Shown here one piece after another: positions 43,111 to 51,140 of a stretch of DNA of 64,000 bases. Source of the stretch: Ktedonobacteria bacterium brp13 (GTDB lineage: Bacteria > Chloroflexota > Ktedonobacteria > Ktedonobacterales > Ktedonobacteraceae); the NCBI GenBank assembly GCA_015099395.1, contig AP024096.1, positions 2,294,001-2,358,000 of the forward strand, written 5' to 3'. The notes under the pieces are model-generated. The model was given only the letters and a program-made list of their open reading frames with translations, searched no databases and was not told the origin of the DNA. The translations under genes and the position numbers were made by a program. How positions within the stretch are numbered: the first letter of the stretch is position 1; every line of letters starts with the position of its first letter.

Positions 43111-45378
43111 ATGCACTACTGCCAGGATTGTGGTGCGGGGAATGCGGAGGATGCTACGCTGTGCTTTGCTTGTGGGCATGCGCTGGGAGGTCAGCAGCCA
43201 GAAGATGATGAGCTATTGTTGCAGGGACGCTATCATGTGCTGCGACAGATTGGGAGCGGCGGCTTTGGCGCGGTCTATCGCGCAGTAGATACGCAGGCGC
43301 AAGGGCGTATTGTCGCGATTAAGTCGATCAACTTGAAAGGGCTCACGCCGACCGAGATCATTGAAGCGACCGATGGCTTTAATCGTGAGCAGCGCTTGCT
43401 TTCAGCGCTCAATCATCAGCACCTGCCCAGGATCTATGATCATTTTACCGATCCCGACCATTGGTACCTCGTGATGCAGTTTATTGAAGGGGTCACACTT
43501 GAATACTCCTTAAAAGATAGCAAGAACTCCACTACATCCACAATGCAGGGATCACGTCGCCTACCATTGGATGAAATACTGGATATTGCTCTACAATTAT
43601 GCGATGTATTGCAGTATTTACATACACAGACACCACCTATTATTTATCGCGACCTCAAACCGTCCAATATTATTTGTTCACCGCGAGGACAGCTGTATCT
43701 GATCGATTTTGGGATTGCACGCTATTATAAAGAAGGCAAGCGCAAAGATACCATTCCACTCGGCTCCCCTGGTTACGCGGCACCAGAGCAGTATGGCAAG
43801 GCCCAGACGACGCCCCGCGCTGACATCTATAGCCTGGGCGTCCTCCTGCATCAACTGCTCTCGGGAGATGATCCATCAGAGGCAGGCTTCCAACTCGCAC
43901 CCCTGCGACTCTATGGCGAGGCAGGCTGCAGCGAGTTGGTCGAGTTGATTAGCAATATGATTGCGCATGATCCTGCACAGAGACCGGAGAACATGCACGC
44001 TATCAGCAAAAAGCTGCAAGAGATCCAGCAACTCCGGCCCGAGCCAGCAGCCCCCTCATACGCAAGCACGCCACTCTGGCAACCAGGTGCGCAACAGCAG
44101 TACGGAACACAGAGCGCGGGCCAACAGATGCAACAGGCCTACAATCCAGCCTATTATATGCCTCAGCAGGCGCAGCAACAAATACAGCAGGCACAACAAG
44201 CACAACAGAAGCAGCAAACAGCAGTGAATCGTCGCCGCTTTCTACAAATAGGCGTAGCCACAGCTACTATATTGACAACCACAGGCGCACTCGCATTTGT
44301 CGAAACACAATTGAATGGACCTCACATGACTATCGGGTGGGAGAAATCGTCGCCAGTGCAACCAGCGTCATCAGCAAATCAATTAACAGTCGCAAGCACG
44401 TGGTCACCAACAAGAATTACCACCAGCACAAATCAAGTATCAGTGTTAAGCATCGATACCTCACCAGCACAGAGTTATCAAGATATGCAGTTTGTCAGTG
44501 CCGATGATAAAGGGACCGTTATCTTTTGGGATAGTCGCCATGACGCAAGATATACCGTTCCGATTGGAGAGCCGATCCGCTCGATGGATTGGGATAAGGA
44601 TCAGGGGTATTTACTGGTCGCCACCGCAACTAAAGTCTATATACTATGGCTACAAAATCTGAATGATGGCAATAACCTACTTTCCGCACAAACGATGTTC
44701 GCGCCAGGCCCGATGATCAATTCGATCAGTGCGGCGTTCGTGAACAGCAATACAGGAGGTTTTTTGCTGGTAGATCGGAACGGGACCGTCACAAATTTTA
44801 CCCCAGGACAGAGTCCCACAGATTGGAAGCCCCAAACATTCCAGCCTGTAAGCCACATGCCAAGCGCTTTCGGAGCCGGAAACAGGGTCAATGCAACACT
44901 CGATGCCACAAAGACCATCATTGTAACCGCAACTAGCGAGCGGGATATTTCTGCCTGGGACATCGCTACGGGGCAGGTGATAAGTAAGCTCACGCTGCCA
45001 GCTCCAATGGCGCATGTAAGCTCGATGAGCGCGCTCACGAATGGGCAGATGCAGATAGCAATCGGAAGTACGGACGGATATACGGACGGTAATGTGCTAT
45101 TTTGGGACTTCTCAAACAATACGCATGTGGTGGGGTTGAACGGTACGCAGGTGAATAGTCTGAATGGGGCAATCAAAAATATCTGTGTTATCGCGACAAA
45201 TAGGGGCATCTTTCTCTGCGATCTTGTGAATAGCGACCAACCACCCGCCAGGCTCGCAGTACCCAATAACATTAGTCAATATATAAGCTCGATGGATGTT
45301 CGATTAGTAGAAGATGGAACCCCACCGGTATTATTAGCGACAACAAGCCAGCAGTTTATTCAATTATGGAAACCCTAG
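43111..45378 (+). CDS. Ser/Thr protein kinase with zinc ribbon, internal Tat-like anchor and beta-propeller (copy 2)
   Basis: 755 residues, same architecture as copy 1. Differences are unevenly spread. The kinase domain differs at scattered positions (for example SSMIAHDPAQRPEDMHYISE versus SNMIAHDPAQRPENMHAISK). The linker, anchor and first part of the propeller are almost identical at DNA level, and the distal propeller diverges again (IPGQNSTPGQ versus TPGQSPTDWK, plus a small TDGYTDG insertion). That pattern fits gene conversion of the middle and change of the distal, possibly ligand-facing, blades. All kinase catalytic motifs are kept, so both copies are probably functional. TATAGT at 43061-43066 is the likely -10, matching copy 1. 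Confidence 0.88.
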   Translation: MHYCQDCGAGNAEDATLCFACGHALGGQQPEDDELLLQGRYHVLRQIGSGGFGAVYRAVDTQAQGRIVAIKSINLKGLTPTEIIEATDGFNREQRLLSALNHQHLPRIYDHFTDPDHWYLVMQFIEGVTLEYSLKDSKNSTTSTMQGSRRLPLDEILDIALQLCDVLQYLHTQTPPIIYRDLKPSNIICSPRGQLYLIDFGIARYYKEGKRKDTIPLGSPGYAAPEQYGKAQTTPRADIYSLGVLLHQLLSGDDPSEAGFQLAPLRLYGEAGCSELVELISNMIAHDPAQRPENMHAISKKLQEIQQLRPEPAAPSYASTPLWQPGAQQQYGTQSAGQQMQQAYNPAYYMPQQAQQQIQQAQQAQQKQQTAVNRRRFLQIGVATATILTTTGALAFVETQLNGPHMTIGWEKSSPVQPASSANQLTVASTWSPTRITTSTNQVSVLSIDTSPAQSYQDMQFVSADDKGTVIFWDSRHDARYTVPIGEPIRSMDWDKDQGYLLVATATKVYILWLQNLNDGNNLLSAQTMFAPGPMINSISAAFVNSNTGGFLLVDRNGTVTNFTPGQSPTDWKPQTFQPVSHMPSAFGAGNRVNATLDATKTIIVTATSERDISAWDIATGQVISKLTLPAPMAHVSSMSALTNGQMQIAIGSTDGYTDGNVLFWDFSNNTHVVGLNGTQVNSLNGAIKNICVIATNRGIFLCDLVNSDQPPARLAVPNNISQYISSMDVRLVEDGTPPVLLATTSQQFIQLWKP

Positions 45379-45446
45379 CGTGCTTGCGGCGTAGAAAGCA
45401 GCAGCAGGAGCACAGAGACCCAGCAGGGCTGAATACTGCCCGCTTG

Positions 45447-45476
45447 TTGAAATCGCTCTGCTTTTCATGTTATACT
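45447..45476 (+). promoter_or_regulatory. Candidate promoter upstream of the sedolisin
   Basis: TTGAAA (45447-45452) and TATACT (45471-45476), 18-base spacer; start codon 305 bases downstream, so a long leader is implied. The 45379-45780 interval otherwise shows no gene. Confidence 0.45.
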
Positions 45477-45780
45477 CAAAAATGCATACAAAATCTATAT
45501 ATGCCTCTATATTGGTATGAAGAATGCCAGTTCCCGCACTCTCTGGTGCCTGGATAAGGAGAATGTTCGGGGGATGCATCCTTTCTTTAATGGGGGTCAC
45601 ACTCTCTTTATCCTTGTTCCCCATGCGGTGCCCCTGGACAAGTCCTGTAGCACTTACCTACCTTAGAAAGGCAGACAGAACAGAGCTACCCGCGTGTTCA
45701 ACTCTTTGGTTGGAAGGGGAGGAGGATGGCTGCAAGGCTGCAAGGCCATCGTTTCACACATTCATAACAAGGAGGACTCG

Positions 45781-47742
45781 GTGAAATCAATCAAATCGAG
45801 ATTGCGTCCACGTACCATTATTTATGTTCTCACCATCGCCGTCCTGGCGCTCTCGGCGATATTCTTCAACAGCTTTACTGCGGCCAGGGCCGCTCGCGCT
45901 ACAGCATCAGGCAGTACAACCCTCGTTGGGAGCGCACCAGCGTGGGCGAACGCGAAGAACTATAAGGGCGCGGCTGATGCAAGCGCCGACATTGGTTTCC
46001 GTCTCTATCTCGGCTGGAGCGATCCGTCCGCAGTCCAGGCTCTGGCCCAGGCCGTCTCGGATCCGCACAGTTCATCGTATGGGCACTACCTCACCCCCGC
46101 ACAGTTCCGCCAGCAGTTTGCACCATCACAGGCGCAAGTGGGCGCAGTCCAGTCCTGGCTACGCAGCCAGGGCTTCAGCGTCGAGTACACCCCCACCAAC
46201 AACCACTACGTCTCGGCTGAGGGTACGGTGGCTCAGGCAGAGGCGGCCTTCGGGACCAGCTTCGGCATGTACAATGTCCAGGGCTTGGCCGTACGCTCAC
46301 CCGCCTCGGACGTCTCGATCCCCAGTTCGCTGGCAGGGATCGTCAACGGCGTCATTGGCCTCGATGACAGCGCCCAATTTGTCTCTACCAACCACACCGT
46401 TGGTGATGCCCCCGCTCCAGCTGCCTTCGTAAGCGCCCAGCCATGTTCGACGTACTGGGCAGAGAAGCAGGCAGTAGGTCTCACCAACCCGTATGGGTCC
46501 GGCACGCTTCCCTACGCGCCGTGCGGCTACACCCCCGCCCAGATCAAGGGTGCCTACGGCATCTCCGGCTATGATGGTAGCGGCCAGACGGTAGCGATCA
46601 TCGATGCCTATGCTTCTCCCACTATTGTCCAGGATGCCAACCAATGGTCAACTAATCGCGGGCTGCCGACCTTTCATGCGAACCAGTTTACGCAAGTCGT
46701 AGCACCCGGCACGTACAACCACCCCGAACGCGGCCTCAAACAGGATCCACAAGGATGGTATGGTGAAGAGACCCTGGACGTCGAAGCCGTCCACGGCATG
46801 GCACCCGCCGCCAACATCGTCTACGTCGGCGCGCCCAACAGCTTCCAGGATCTTGACGCGGCCCTCAATGATGTGGTCGACCGGCACTCGGCCCAGATTG
46901 TCACCAACTCATACGGTTTTAACACCGAGCTACTGGCTCCTGGCTACATCAAGCCCTATGAGGACACCATCCTGCAGGGGGTGATCGAGGGCATCGGCAT
47001 CTACTTCTCTTCGGGCGATAACAGCGATGAGTCCCTCGTCCAGGGCTACGCGACCACTGACTGGCCCGCATCCAGCCCGTTCGTGACAGCCGTTGGCGGC
47101 ACCAGCCTGGCAGTCGGTGCCAGCAACAACTATCTCTTCGAGACAGGTTGGGGCAGCACCTCCTCCTCGTGGACAGGCACGGCCTGGTCCCAGACCCCGC
47201 CCGGTTCCTGGCTTTACGGCGCAGGTGGTGGAGTTAGCCGCCTCTTCGCCGAGCCGTCCTACCAGGTTGGGGTCGTACCAAACGCCGTGTTTACGGCTCA
47301 AGGACGCACCGGTCGGGCCGTGCCCGATATCTCCGCCATTGCCGATCCCAACACAGGGTACCTGATCGGCGAGACCCAGACGTTCCCAGATGGGTCTGTC
47401 AAGTACGCGGAGTATCGCATTGGCGGCACTAGCCTGTCCAGTCCCATCATGGCGGGCATCATGGCCCTGGCTGATCAGGCAGCCGGGCACCCGCATGGGT
47501 TCGCCAACCCGGTCTTCTACAGCCTGGCAGGCTCGGCATCCTTTACGGATATCGTGAACCCGGCATCCACCGTAGCAGTTGTGCGCACGAACTACAACAA
47601 CAGCGTGGATGCGAGCGCCGGACTGAACTACCAGTTGCGAACCATGAACCAGGCGCTCAGCTTGCAGACGACCCCGGGCTACGACGATGTGACGGGCCTT
47701 GGGACGCCGACGAGTTCCTTCTTGAGTGCGTTGAGCCACTAA
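45781..47742 (+). CDS. Secreted S53 family peptidase (sedolisin/kumamolisin) with propeptide
   Basis: 653 residues. GTG start at 45781, chosen because AAGGAGG sits seven bases upstream; the longer ORF has no SD. Signal peptide (IIYVLTIAVLALSAIFF), a pro-kumamolisin activation domain (~residues 45-230), then the catalytic domain. Catalytic residues: E329 and D333 in GEETLDVEAVHG, oxyanion Asp in FSSGDNSDES, and nucleophile S551 in GGTSLSSPIMAG. The Ca2+ site is near the C-terminus (YDDVTGLGTP). Sedolisins are acid-active endopeptidases acting outside the cell, in keeping with an acidophilic or soil habit. The gene is more GC-rich than its neighbours. Genes before and after are unrelated. Confidence 0.93.
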   Translation: MKSIKSRLRPRTIIYVLTIAVLALSAIFFNSFTAARAARATASGSTTLVGSAPAWANAKNYKGAADASADIGFRLYLGWSDPSAVQALAQAVSDPHSSSYGHYLTPAQFRQQFAPSQAQVGAVQSWLRSQGFSVEYTPTNNHYVSAEGTVAQAEAAFGTSFGMYNVQGLAVRSPASDVSIPSSLAGIVNGVIGLDDSAQFVSTNHTVGDAPAPAAFVSAQPCSTYWAEKQAVGLTNPYGSGTLPYAPCGYTPAQIKGAYGISGYDGSGQTVAIIDAYASPTIVQDANQWSTNRGLPTFHANQFTQVVAPGTYNHPERGLKQDPQGWYGEETLDVEAVHGMAPAANIVYVGAPNSFQDLDAALNDVVDRHSAQIVTNSYGFNTELLAPGYIKPYEDTILQGVIEGIGIYFSSGDNSDESLVQGYATTDWPASSPFVTAVGGTSLAVGASNNYLFETGWGSTSSSWTGTAWSQTPPGSWLYGAGGGVSRLFAEPSYQVGVVPNAVFTAQGRTGRAVPDISAIADPNTGYLIGETQTFPDGSVKYAEYRIGGTSLSSPIMAGIMALADQAAGHPHGFANPVFYSLAGSASFTDIVNPASTVAVVRTNYNNSVDASAGLNYQLRTMNQALSLQTTPGYDDVTGLGTPTSSFLSALSH

Positions 47743-47772
47743 CGATCCTGGTGGTTCAACTCAGGCCGAGCG

Positions 47773-47793
47773 GAGCCGGGAAGTCCCCGGCTC
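47773..47793 (+). terminator. Hairpin after the sedolisin gene
   Basis: GAGCCGGG-AAGTC-CCCGGCTC, perfect 8-bp GC-rich stem 30 bases after the stop, followed by TGCTTGACTTT. The T-tract is weak. Confidence 0.55.
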
Positions 47794-47924
47794 TGCTTGA
47801 CTTTGCATAAGCCCTGATGTGCCGGGTGGCCAGAGACCCTGATGATGATGGTTACGTCCAAAGCATGCTTCCCATTGAGATAATAATGTGATCTATTCCC
47901 CCCTCAGAATAAACACAACCACGC

Positions 47925-48000
47925 TATAATACTCGCAAATTGCTGAGCATTTCTTACCAAATTGTTGAGCATCTTACTGCAAACTGGTAAGCACGGACCG
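47925..48000 (+). promoter_or_regulatory. -10 box followed by three 22-bp direct repeats
   Basis: TATAAT at 47925-47930. Then AAATTGCTGAGCAT (47937), AAATTGTTGAGCAT (47959) and the weaker AAACTGGTAAGCAC (47981), spaced exactly 22 bp, about two helical turns. They lie over the expected transcription start of the beta-lactamase-like gene and look like operator sites for an unknown regulator. Confidence 0.55.
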
Positions 48001-48023
48001 GCCAGATGTGAGATAAGGGGATT

Positions 48024-48953
48024 ATGAAACAGGATACGAAACATCGTAATAATAGTACACGCGTAGATTTAGCTGCAACGCCATATGCACCAGTACAGAA
48101 ACGGGCATTCAAACCGCACTTTTTCCGCACCACAAAGGTCTTTGTCAACCTGCCACTAGCCGTTATGGTCGGGATTGGTTCATTATCGATAAGCGGTATC
48201 GCTCATGCCAACAGCAGTCAGGGCAATACCGTCAATACATCAGCGAGTTTCAATGCTTTAACGCCGGAGCTCGCAAGCGATCTTTCCAGCCATGGCGCGA
48301 ACGTAGGTGCCGTAGTCTATGATATCAACAATCGGCAATATTATTCCTATAATGGTTACAACGCATATACGATGGCAAGCTCGATTAAAGTGCCAATTAT
48401 GCTAACCTTTCTTCATTCAATTGAACAACAGGGACGCGAGCCAAATGCGAATGAATTGTCACTACTGACCACAATGATCGAGAATTCAAATAATAATTCC
48501 GCGACAGCACTCTATAACCAGATTGGGTACGGAACAGCCATTGCCAAATATTTGCAGAGCATTGGAGTAACAGGCTTTACACCCGATGATACTGCCTGGG
48601 GCTATAGCACCATGACACCACAAGGCATGGTAGATTTACTCACTCGTTTACAGAATGGAAGCATTTTGAACGCCAACCATCGCACTCTGGCACTTAATCT
48701 GATGGAACATATCGAAACCGACCAGCGTTTCGGCGTCGGGAATACCGCGCCCGCCGGTGCCAGTGTCGCCATGAAAAACGGTTGGGTACCTGAACCTGAT
48801 AATCTATGGGCCGTAAACACCTCAGGTATTGTCAATCTAGGCAATCAAACCTACATCGTTTCTGTCTACACAAAAGAAGATCCGACGCTCGCCGCTGGGC
48901 AAACCATCGTCGAACAGGTATGCCAGGGCATAGCCGCACGCCTCCTGGCTTAG
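48024..48953 (+). CDS. Class A beta-lactamase-like serine hydrolase
   Basis: 309 residues, ATAAGGGGA before the ATG. A basic N-terminus and a late hydrophobic segment (about residues 45-63, ending AHA) indicate export with an unusually long N-region. The serine active site is S119-S-I-K122 (MASSIKVPIM), the SxN counterpart is in ENSNNNSATAL, and the KTG box is replaced by MKNGW (KNG). This resembles the 'beta-lactamase 2' domain proteins common in Chloroflexota and Actinobacteria, many of which have no lactamase activity and may act on peptidoglycan-like substrates. Antibiotic resistance should not be assumed. Confidence 0.85.
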   Translation: MKQDTKHRNNSTRVDLAATPYAPVQKRAFKPHFFRTTKVFVNLPLAVMVGIGSLSISGIAHANSSQGNTVNTSASFNALTPELASDLSSHGANVGAVVYDINNRQYYSYNGYNAYTMASSIKVPIMLTFLHSIEQQGREPNANELSLLTTMIENSNNNSATALYNQIGYGTAIAKYLQSIGVTGFTPDDTAWGYSTMTPQGMVDLLTRLQNGSILNANHRTLALNLMEHIETDQRFGVGNTAPAGASVAMKNGWVPEPDNLWAVNTSGIVNLGNQTYIVSVYTKEDPTLAAGQTIVEQVCQGIAARLLA

Positions 48954-48978
48954 AGCTAAGGAAGAATTGGAAAACCCT

Positions 48979-49025
48979 GTCAACATCGGAACATTGGGCA
49001 CCCTATTGACAAAACCGATGTTGAC
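48979..49025. promoter_or_regulatory. 11-bp inverted repeat embracing a promoter
   Basis: GTCAACATCGG (48979-48989) and its exact reverse complement (49015-49025). The right arm lies between the -35 (TTGACA, 49006-49011) and -10 (TATTAT/TATAGT, 49027-49035) of the small gene, as an operator would. Confidence 0.5.
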
Positions 49026-49035
49026 CTATTATAGT
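49006..49035 (+). promoter_or_regulatory. Promoter of the small gene at 49097
   Basis: TTGACA at 49006-49011 and TATAGT at 49030-49035 with an 18-base spacer. Confidence 0.6.
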
Positions 49036-49096
49036 TGTGAAAGGATATGCAACTTCTTTAGTATTCACATACACAATCAAAGGAGAGGAGAAGATC

Positions 49097-49327
49097 GTGA
49101 CACATTTTATTATGCCGACAACACGACTATCCCTCCGCGCTCTTGAGCCCTCTTCATCGTGCTCAGGACAAATGATTGTGTCTCCATGCTCAATCGACCA
49201 GCAGATGGTACCCACAATGGCACCCAATGTCCTCTGGCCCAGCGGGATAGTATGCCCGCGAGCAGAGATGCTGGTCAACACCGCTCTGAACGGTCAGTAC
49301 GACAGTTGGTATAGCCGACTGGATTGA
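49097..49327 (+). CDS. Small protein of unknown function (76 residues)
   Basis: GTG start at 49097 with AAAGGAGAGGAG just upstream (49079-49091). Promoter, inverted repeat, SD and an intrinsic terminator (49351-49394) all fit this one short ORF. The product has three Cys (SSSCSGQ, SPCSID, IVCPRAE), many Ser/Pro/Met and no membrane helix. It matches no family I know. It could be a small regulatory or secreted peptide precursor, or the transcript may act as RNA. No modification or export genes are adjacent, so a RiPP role has no contextual support. Confidence 0.5.
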   Translation: MTHFIMPTTRLSLRALEPSSSCSGQMIVSPCSIDQQMVPTMAPNVLWPSGIVCPRAEMLVNTALNGQYDSWYSRLD

Positions 49328-49350
49328 CTTCAGACGAGAGTACAAGCTCC

Positions 49351-49394
49351 ACCGTGGGGACCAGATGAGCAGTCGATCCTCCCACGGTTTTTTG
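49351..49394 (+). terminator. Rho-independent terminator of the small gene
   Basis: CCGTGGG (49352-49358) pairs with CCCACGG near 49381-49387, extended by GA/TC, and is followed by TTTTTT. Confidence 0.8.
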
Positions 49395-49566
49395 TTGCCC
49401 GCCAGACGACAGAACAGGTTGGATACTGTTACCACTCTCACCCTGCTGTGAAACCTATGCTATTAGCAGATGTACTTTGCATAAAGCTATCCTCATAGCA
49501 TACTTTGCTATAGACTGGATTTTAATATATTTCTGGCGCAGCCTTCAAAGAAAAGAGAGAACTGCG

Positions 49567-50934
49567 ATGCTTATAAGCACAGATGCAGCCGCCCCTGACT
49601 ATCGTCGCGACCTGGGAGATGGTCTTGTTCTACGCTGGTCGCAAGCGGAAGATACCGAGCAGATCGCGCAATTAGTGGGAAGGGTTTTTCGCAGCAAAGA
49701 AGATGCACCCGAGAATATTTTTCTCGCAAACATGGTATGCGACCTGATGAGTGGCCGTACGACGGTGATGGGCGAGAACGATTATGGAGTGGTACAGGAT
49801 ACCAGCAAAGAAACTCGTCCGATTGTGGCCGCCGTCTGCTTGCAACGGCAGACATGGCGCTACGAGGGGATACCGTTTGTGCTGGGGCGACCAGAGATCG
49901 TCGCATCGGAGCCTGCTTATCGCAAACGCGGACTGGTGCGCAGTATCTTTGAGATGGTCCATACGCGCAGTGAGGCCGAAGGACATCTGGTACAAGGGAT
50001 TACTGGTATCCCCTATTTCTATCGCCAGTTCGGCTATGAGTACGCCCTGGACCTGGAAGGATATCGCGAGGTCGCACTGCAAGGGATACCGAAGCTGAAA
50101 GAGGGCGAGCAAGAGAGCTACACGCTGCGTGAGGCGACAGGTCAGGATCTTCCAATCGTACGTGAACTGTACCACCACCTGTGCGCACGCTATATGGTCT
50201 CAGTGCAGATGAGTGACGAGTTCTTACGCTACCTGATCGACGGCTGGCAGGACAATGACCAGCACTATCGGGTCGTCACCACCCAACTTATCCTGGATAG
50301 CAAACAGACAATCATCGGGATGTTACACGCGCTGGCAGGACGCTGGGGCAAACCGGTCACAGTCGTCTCATTAGCAACTGCGCCAGGGGTCAATCAGCAA
50401 GCCATGGTACCATCGTTGCTGCGTGCATTAGAGACCTATGGGCAAACACTACCAGTGCTCAAAGCGGATATCGATCCGTTCAGCGAGATTCGGTTCGCAT
50501 TGGGGAGAGAGCATCCCATCTATGACGCACTGGGAAAGTCACTGATAACATCTAGCGAGCCACCGTACGCATGGTATCTACGGGTCAACGACCTTGCACG
50601 CTTCATCAAACATATAGCACCTGCTCTAGAGAAAAGATTGGTGGACTCACCCGTTGCTGGCTATAGCGGCGACCTCAAACTCAACTTTTATCGTGACGGG
50701 CTACGGCTGGTCTTTGAGCAGGGCCGCCTGACAGGCGCGGAACCATGGCGTGCACCGCACTATGATGACAATAGCGATGGCGGCTTTCCACCAAAGGTCT
50801 TCTTGCAAGCACTCTTTGGCTATCGCAGCCTGGACGAGTTAAAGTACGCCTACCCGGATGTGTGGATCAACAACGCAACGTTGTTCAATACGCTCTTTCC
50901 GAAGAAAGCTTCGTGGGCTACACAGCTACCATAG
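49567..50934 (+). CDS. Eis-like GNAT N-acetyltransferase
   Basis: 455 residues from the ATG at 49567; the longer ORF start has no SD, while AAAGAAAAGAGAG lies upstream here. Eis-like architecture: an N-terminal GNAT domain with the acetyl-CoA loop in EIVASEPAYRKRGLVRSIF, a second GNAT-like domain, and a C-terminal sterol-carrier-protein-like region (LNFYRDGLRLVFEQGRL). Mycobacterial Eis acetylates aminoglycosides and peptides, but most homologues are uncharacterised, so no resistance claim is made. It ends convergent to the surface-protein gene with a strong hairpin between. Confidence 0.8.
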   Translation: MLISTDAAAPDYRRDLGDGLVLRWSQAEDTEQIAQLVGRVFRSKEDAPENIFLANMVCDLMSGRTTVMGENDYGVVQDTSKETRPIVAAVCLQRQTWRYEGIPFVLGRPEIVASEPAYRKRGLVRSIFEMVHTRSEAEGHLVQGITGIPYFYRQFGYEYALDLEGYREVALQGIPKLKEGEQESYTLREATGQDLPIVRELYHHLCARYMVSVQMSDEFLRYLIDGWQDNDQHYRVVTTQLILDSKQTIIGMLHALAGRWGKPVTVVSLATAPGVNQQAMVPSLLRALETYGQTLPVLKADIDPFSEIRFALGREHPIYDALGKSLITSSEPPYAWYLRVNDLARFIKHIAPALEKRLVDSPVAGYSGDLKLNFYRDGLRLVFEQGRLTGAEPWRAPHYDDNSDGGFPPKVFLQALFGYRSLDELKYAYPDVWINNATLFNTLFPKKASWATQLP

Positions 50935-51031
50935 AGGCAGCAAGCGGAAACAGCAGAAAGCAGCAGGCAGCACTTAGTGCCGCTACCATAGTAATAGTGC
51001 TTATGGCGAGAGAAAGAACAGGAAAAGCAAC

Positions 51032-51072
51032 CGAGTGCGACCGACTCTGATATCAAGAGTCGGTCGCACTCG
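51032..51072. terminator. Perfect 17-bp hairpin between convergent genes
   Basis: CGAGTGCGACCGACTCT, loop GATATCA, then the exact reverse complement. Poor T-tract on both sides, but the position between two convergent genes supports a bidirectional terminator. Confidence 0.65.
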
Positions 51073-51081
51073 TATGCTTTA

Positions 51082-51138
51082 TACTGCTACTTACTTGTAC
51101 TGCTACTTACTTGTACTGCTACTTACTTGTACTGCTAC
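51082..51138 (+). repeat. 16-bp tandem repeat, 3.6 copies
   Basis: Unit TACTGCTACTTACTTG at 51082, 51098 and 51114 plus a partial at 51130. It lies just beyond the 3' end of the minus-strand surface-protein gene. Confidence 0.9.
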
Positions 51139-51140
51139 GA

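Larger units (their letters stand above)
40524..45378 (+). repeat. Tandem segmental duplication of promoter plus kinase gene
   Basis: Two copies offset by 2469 bp. The first runs from about 40524 (GCTAAGAATGTGTAGTACTA) to 42915, the second from about 42993 (GCTACGAATGTGTGGTACTA) to 45378. Upstream leaders, including ATAGATACATACTCGTGGGA before the start codon, are copied with the genes. Confidence 0.9.

Noticed and set aside
40642..45378. Kinase duplication as an assembly artefact
   Set aside because: The two copies differ at many scattered bases, in the promoter and by small insertions, so they are real paralogues.
46930..47739. Minus-strand ORF opposite the sedolisin
   Set aside because: Shadow of a GC-rich gene whose catalytic residues are on the plus strand.
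48024..48953. Antibiotic-resistance beta-lactamase
   Set aside because: SxxK is present, but the KTG box is KNG and the SDN motif is altered; many such proteins have no lactamase activity.
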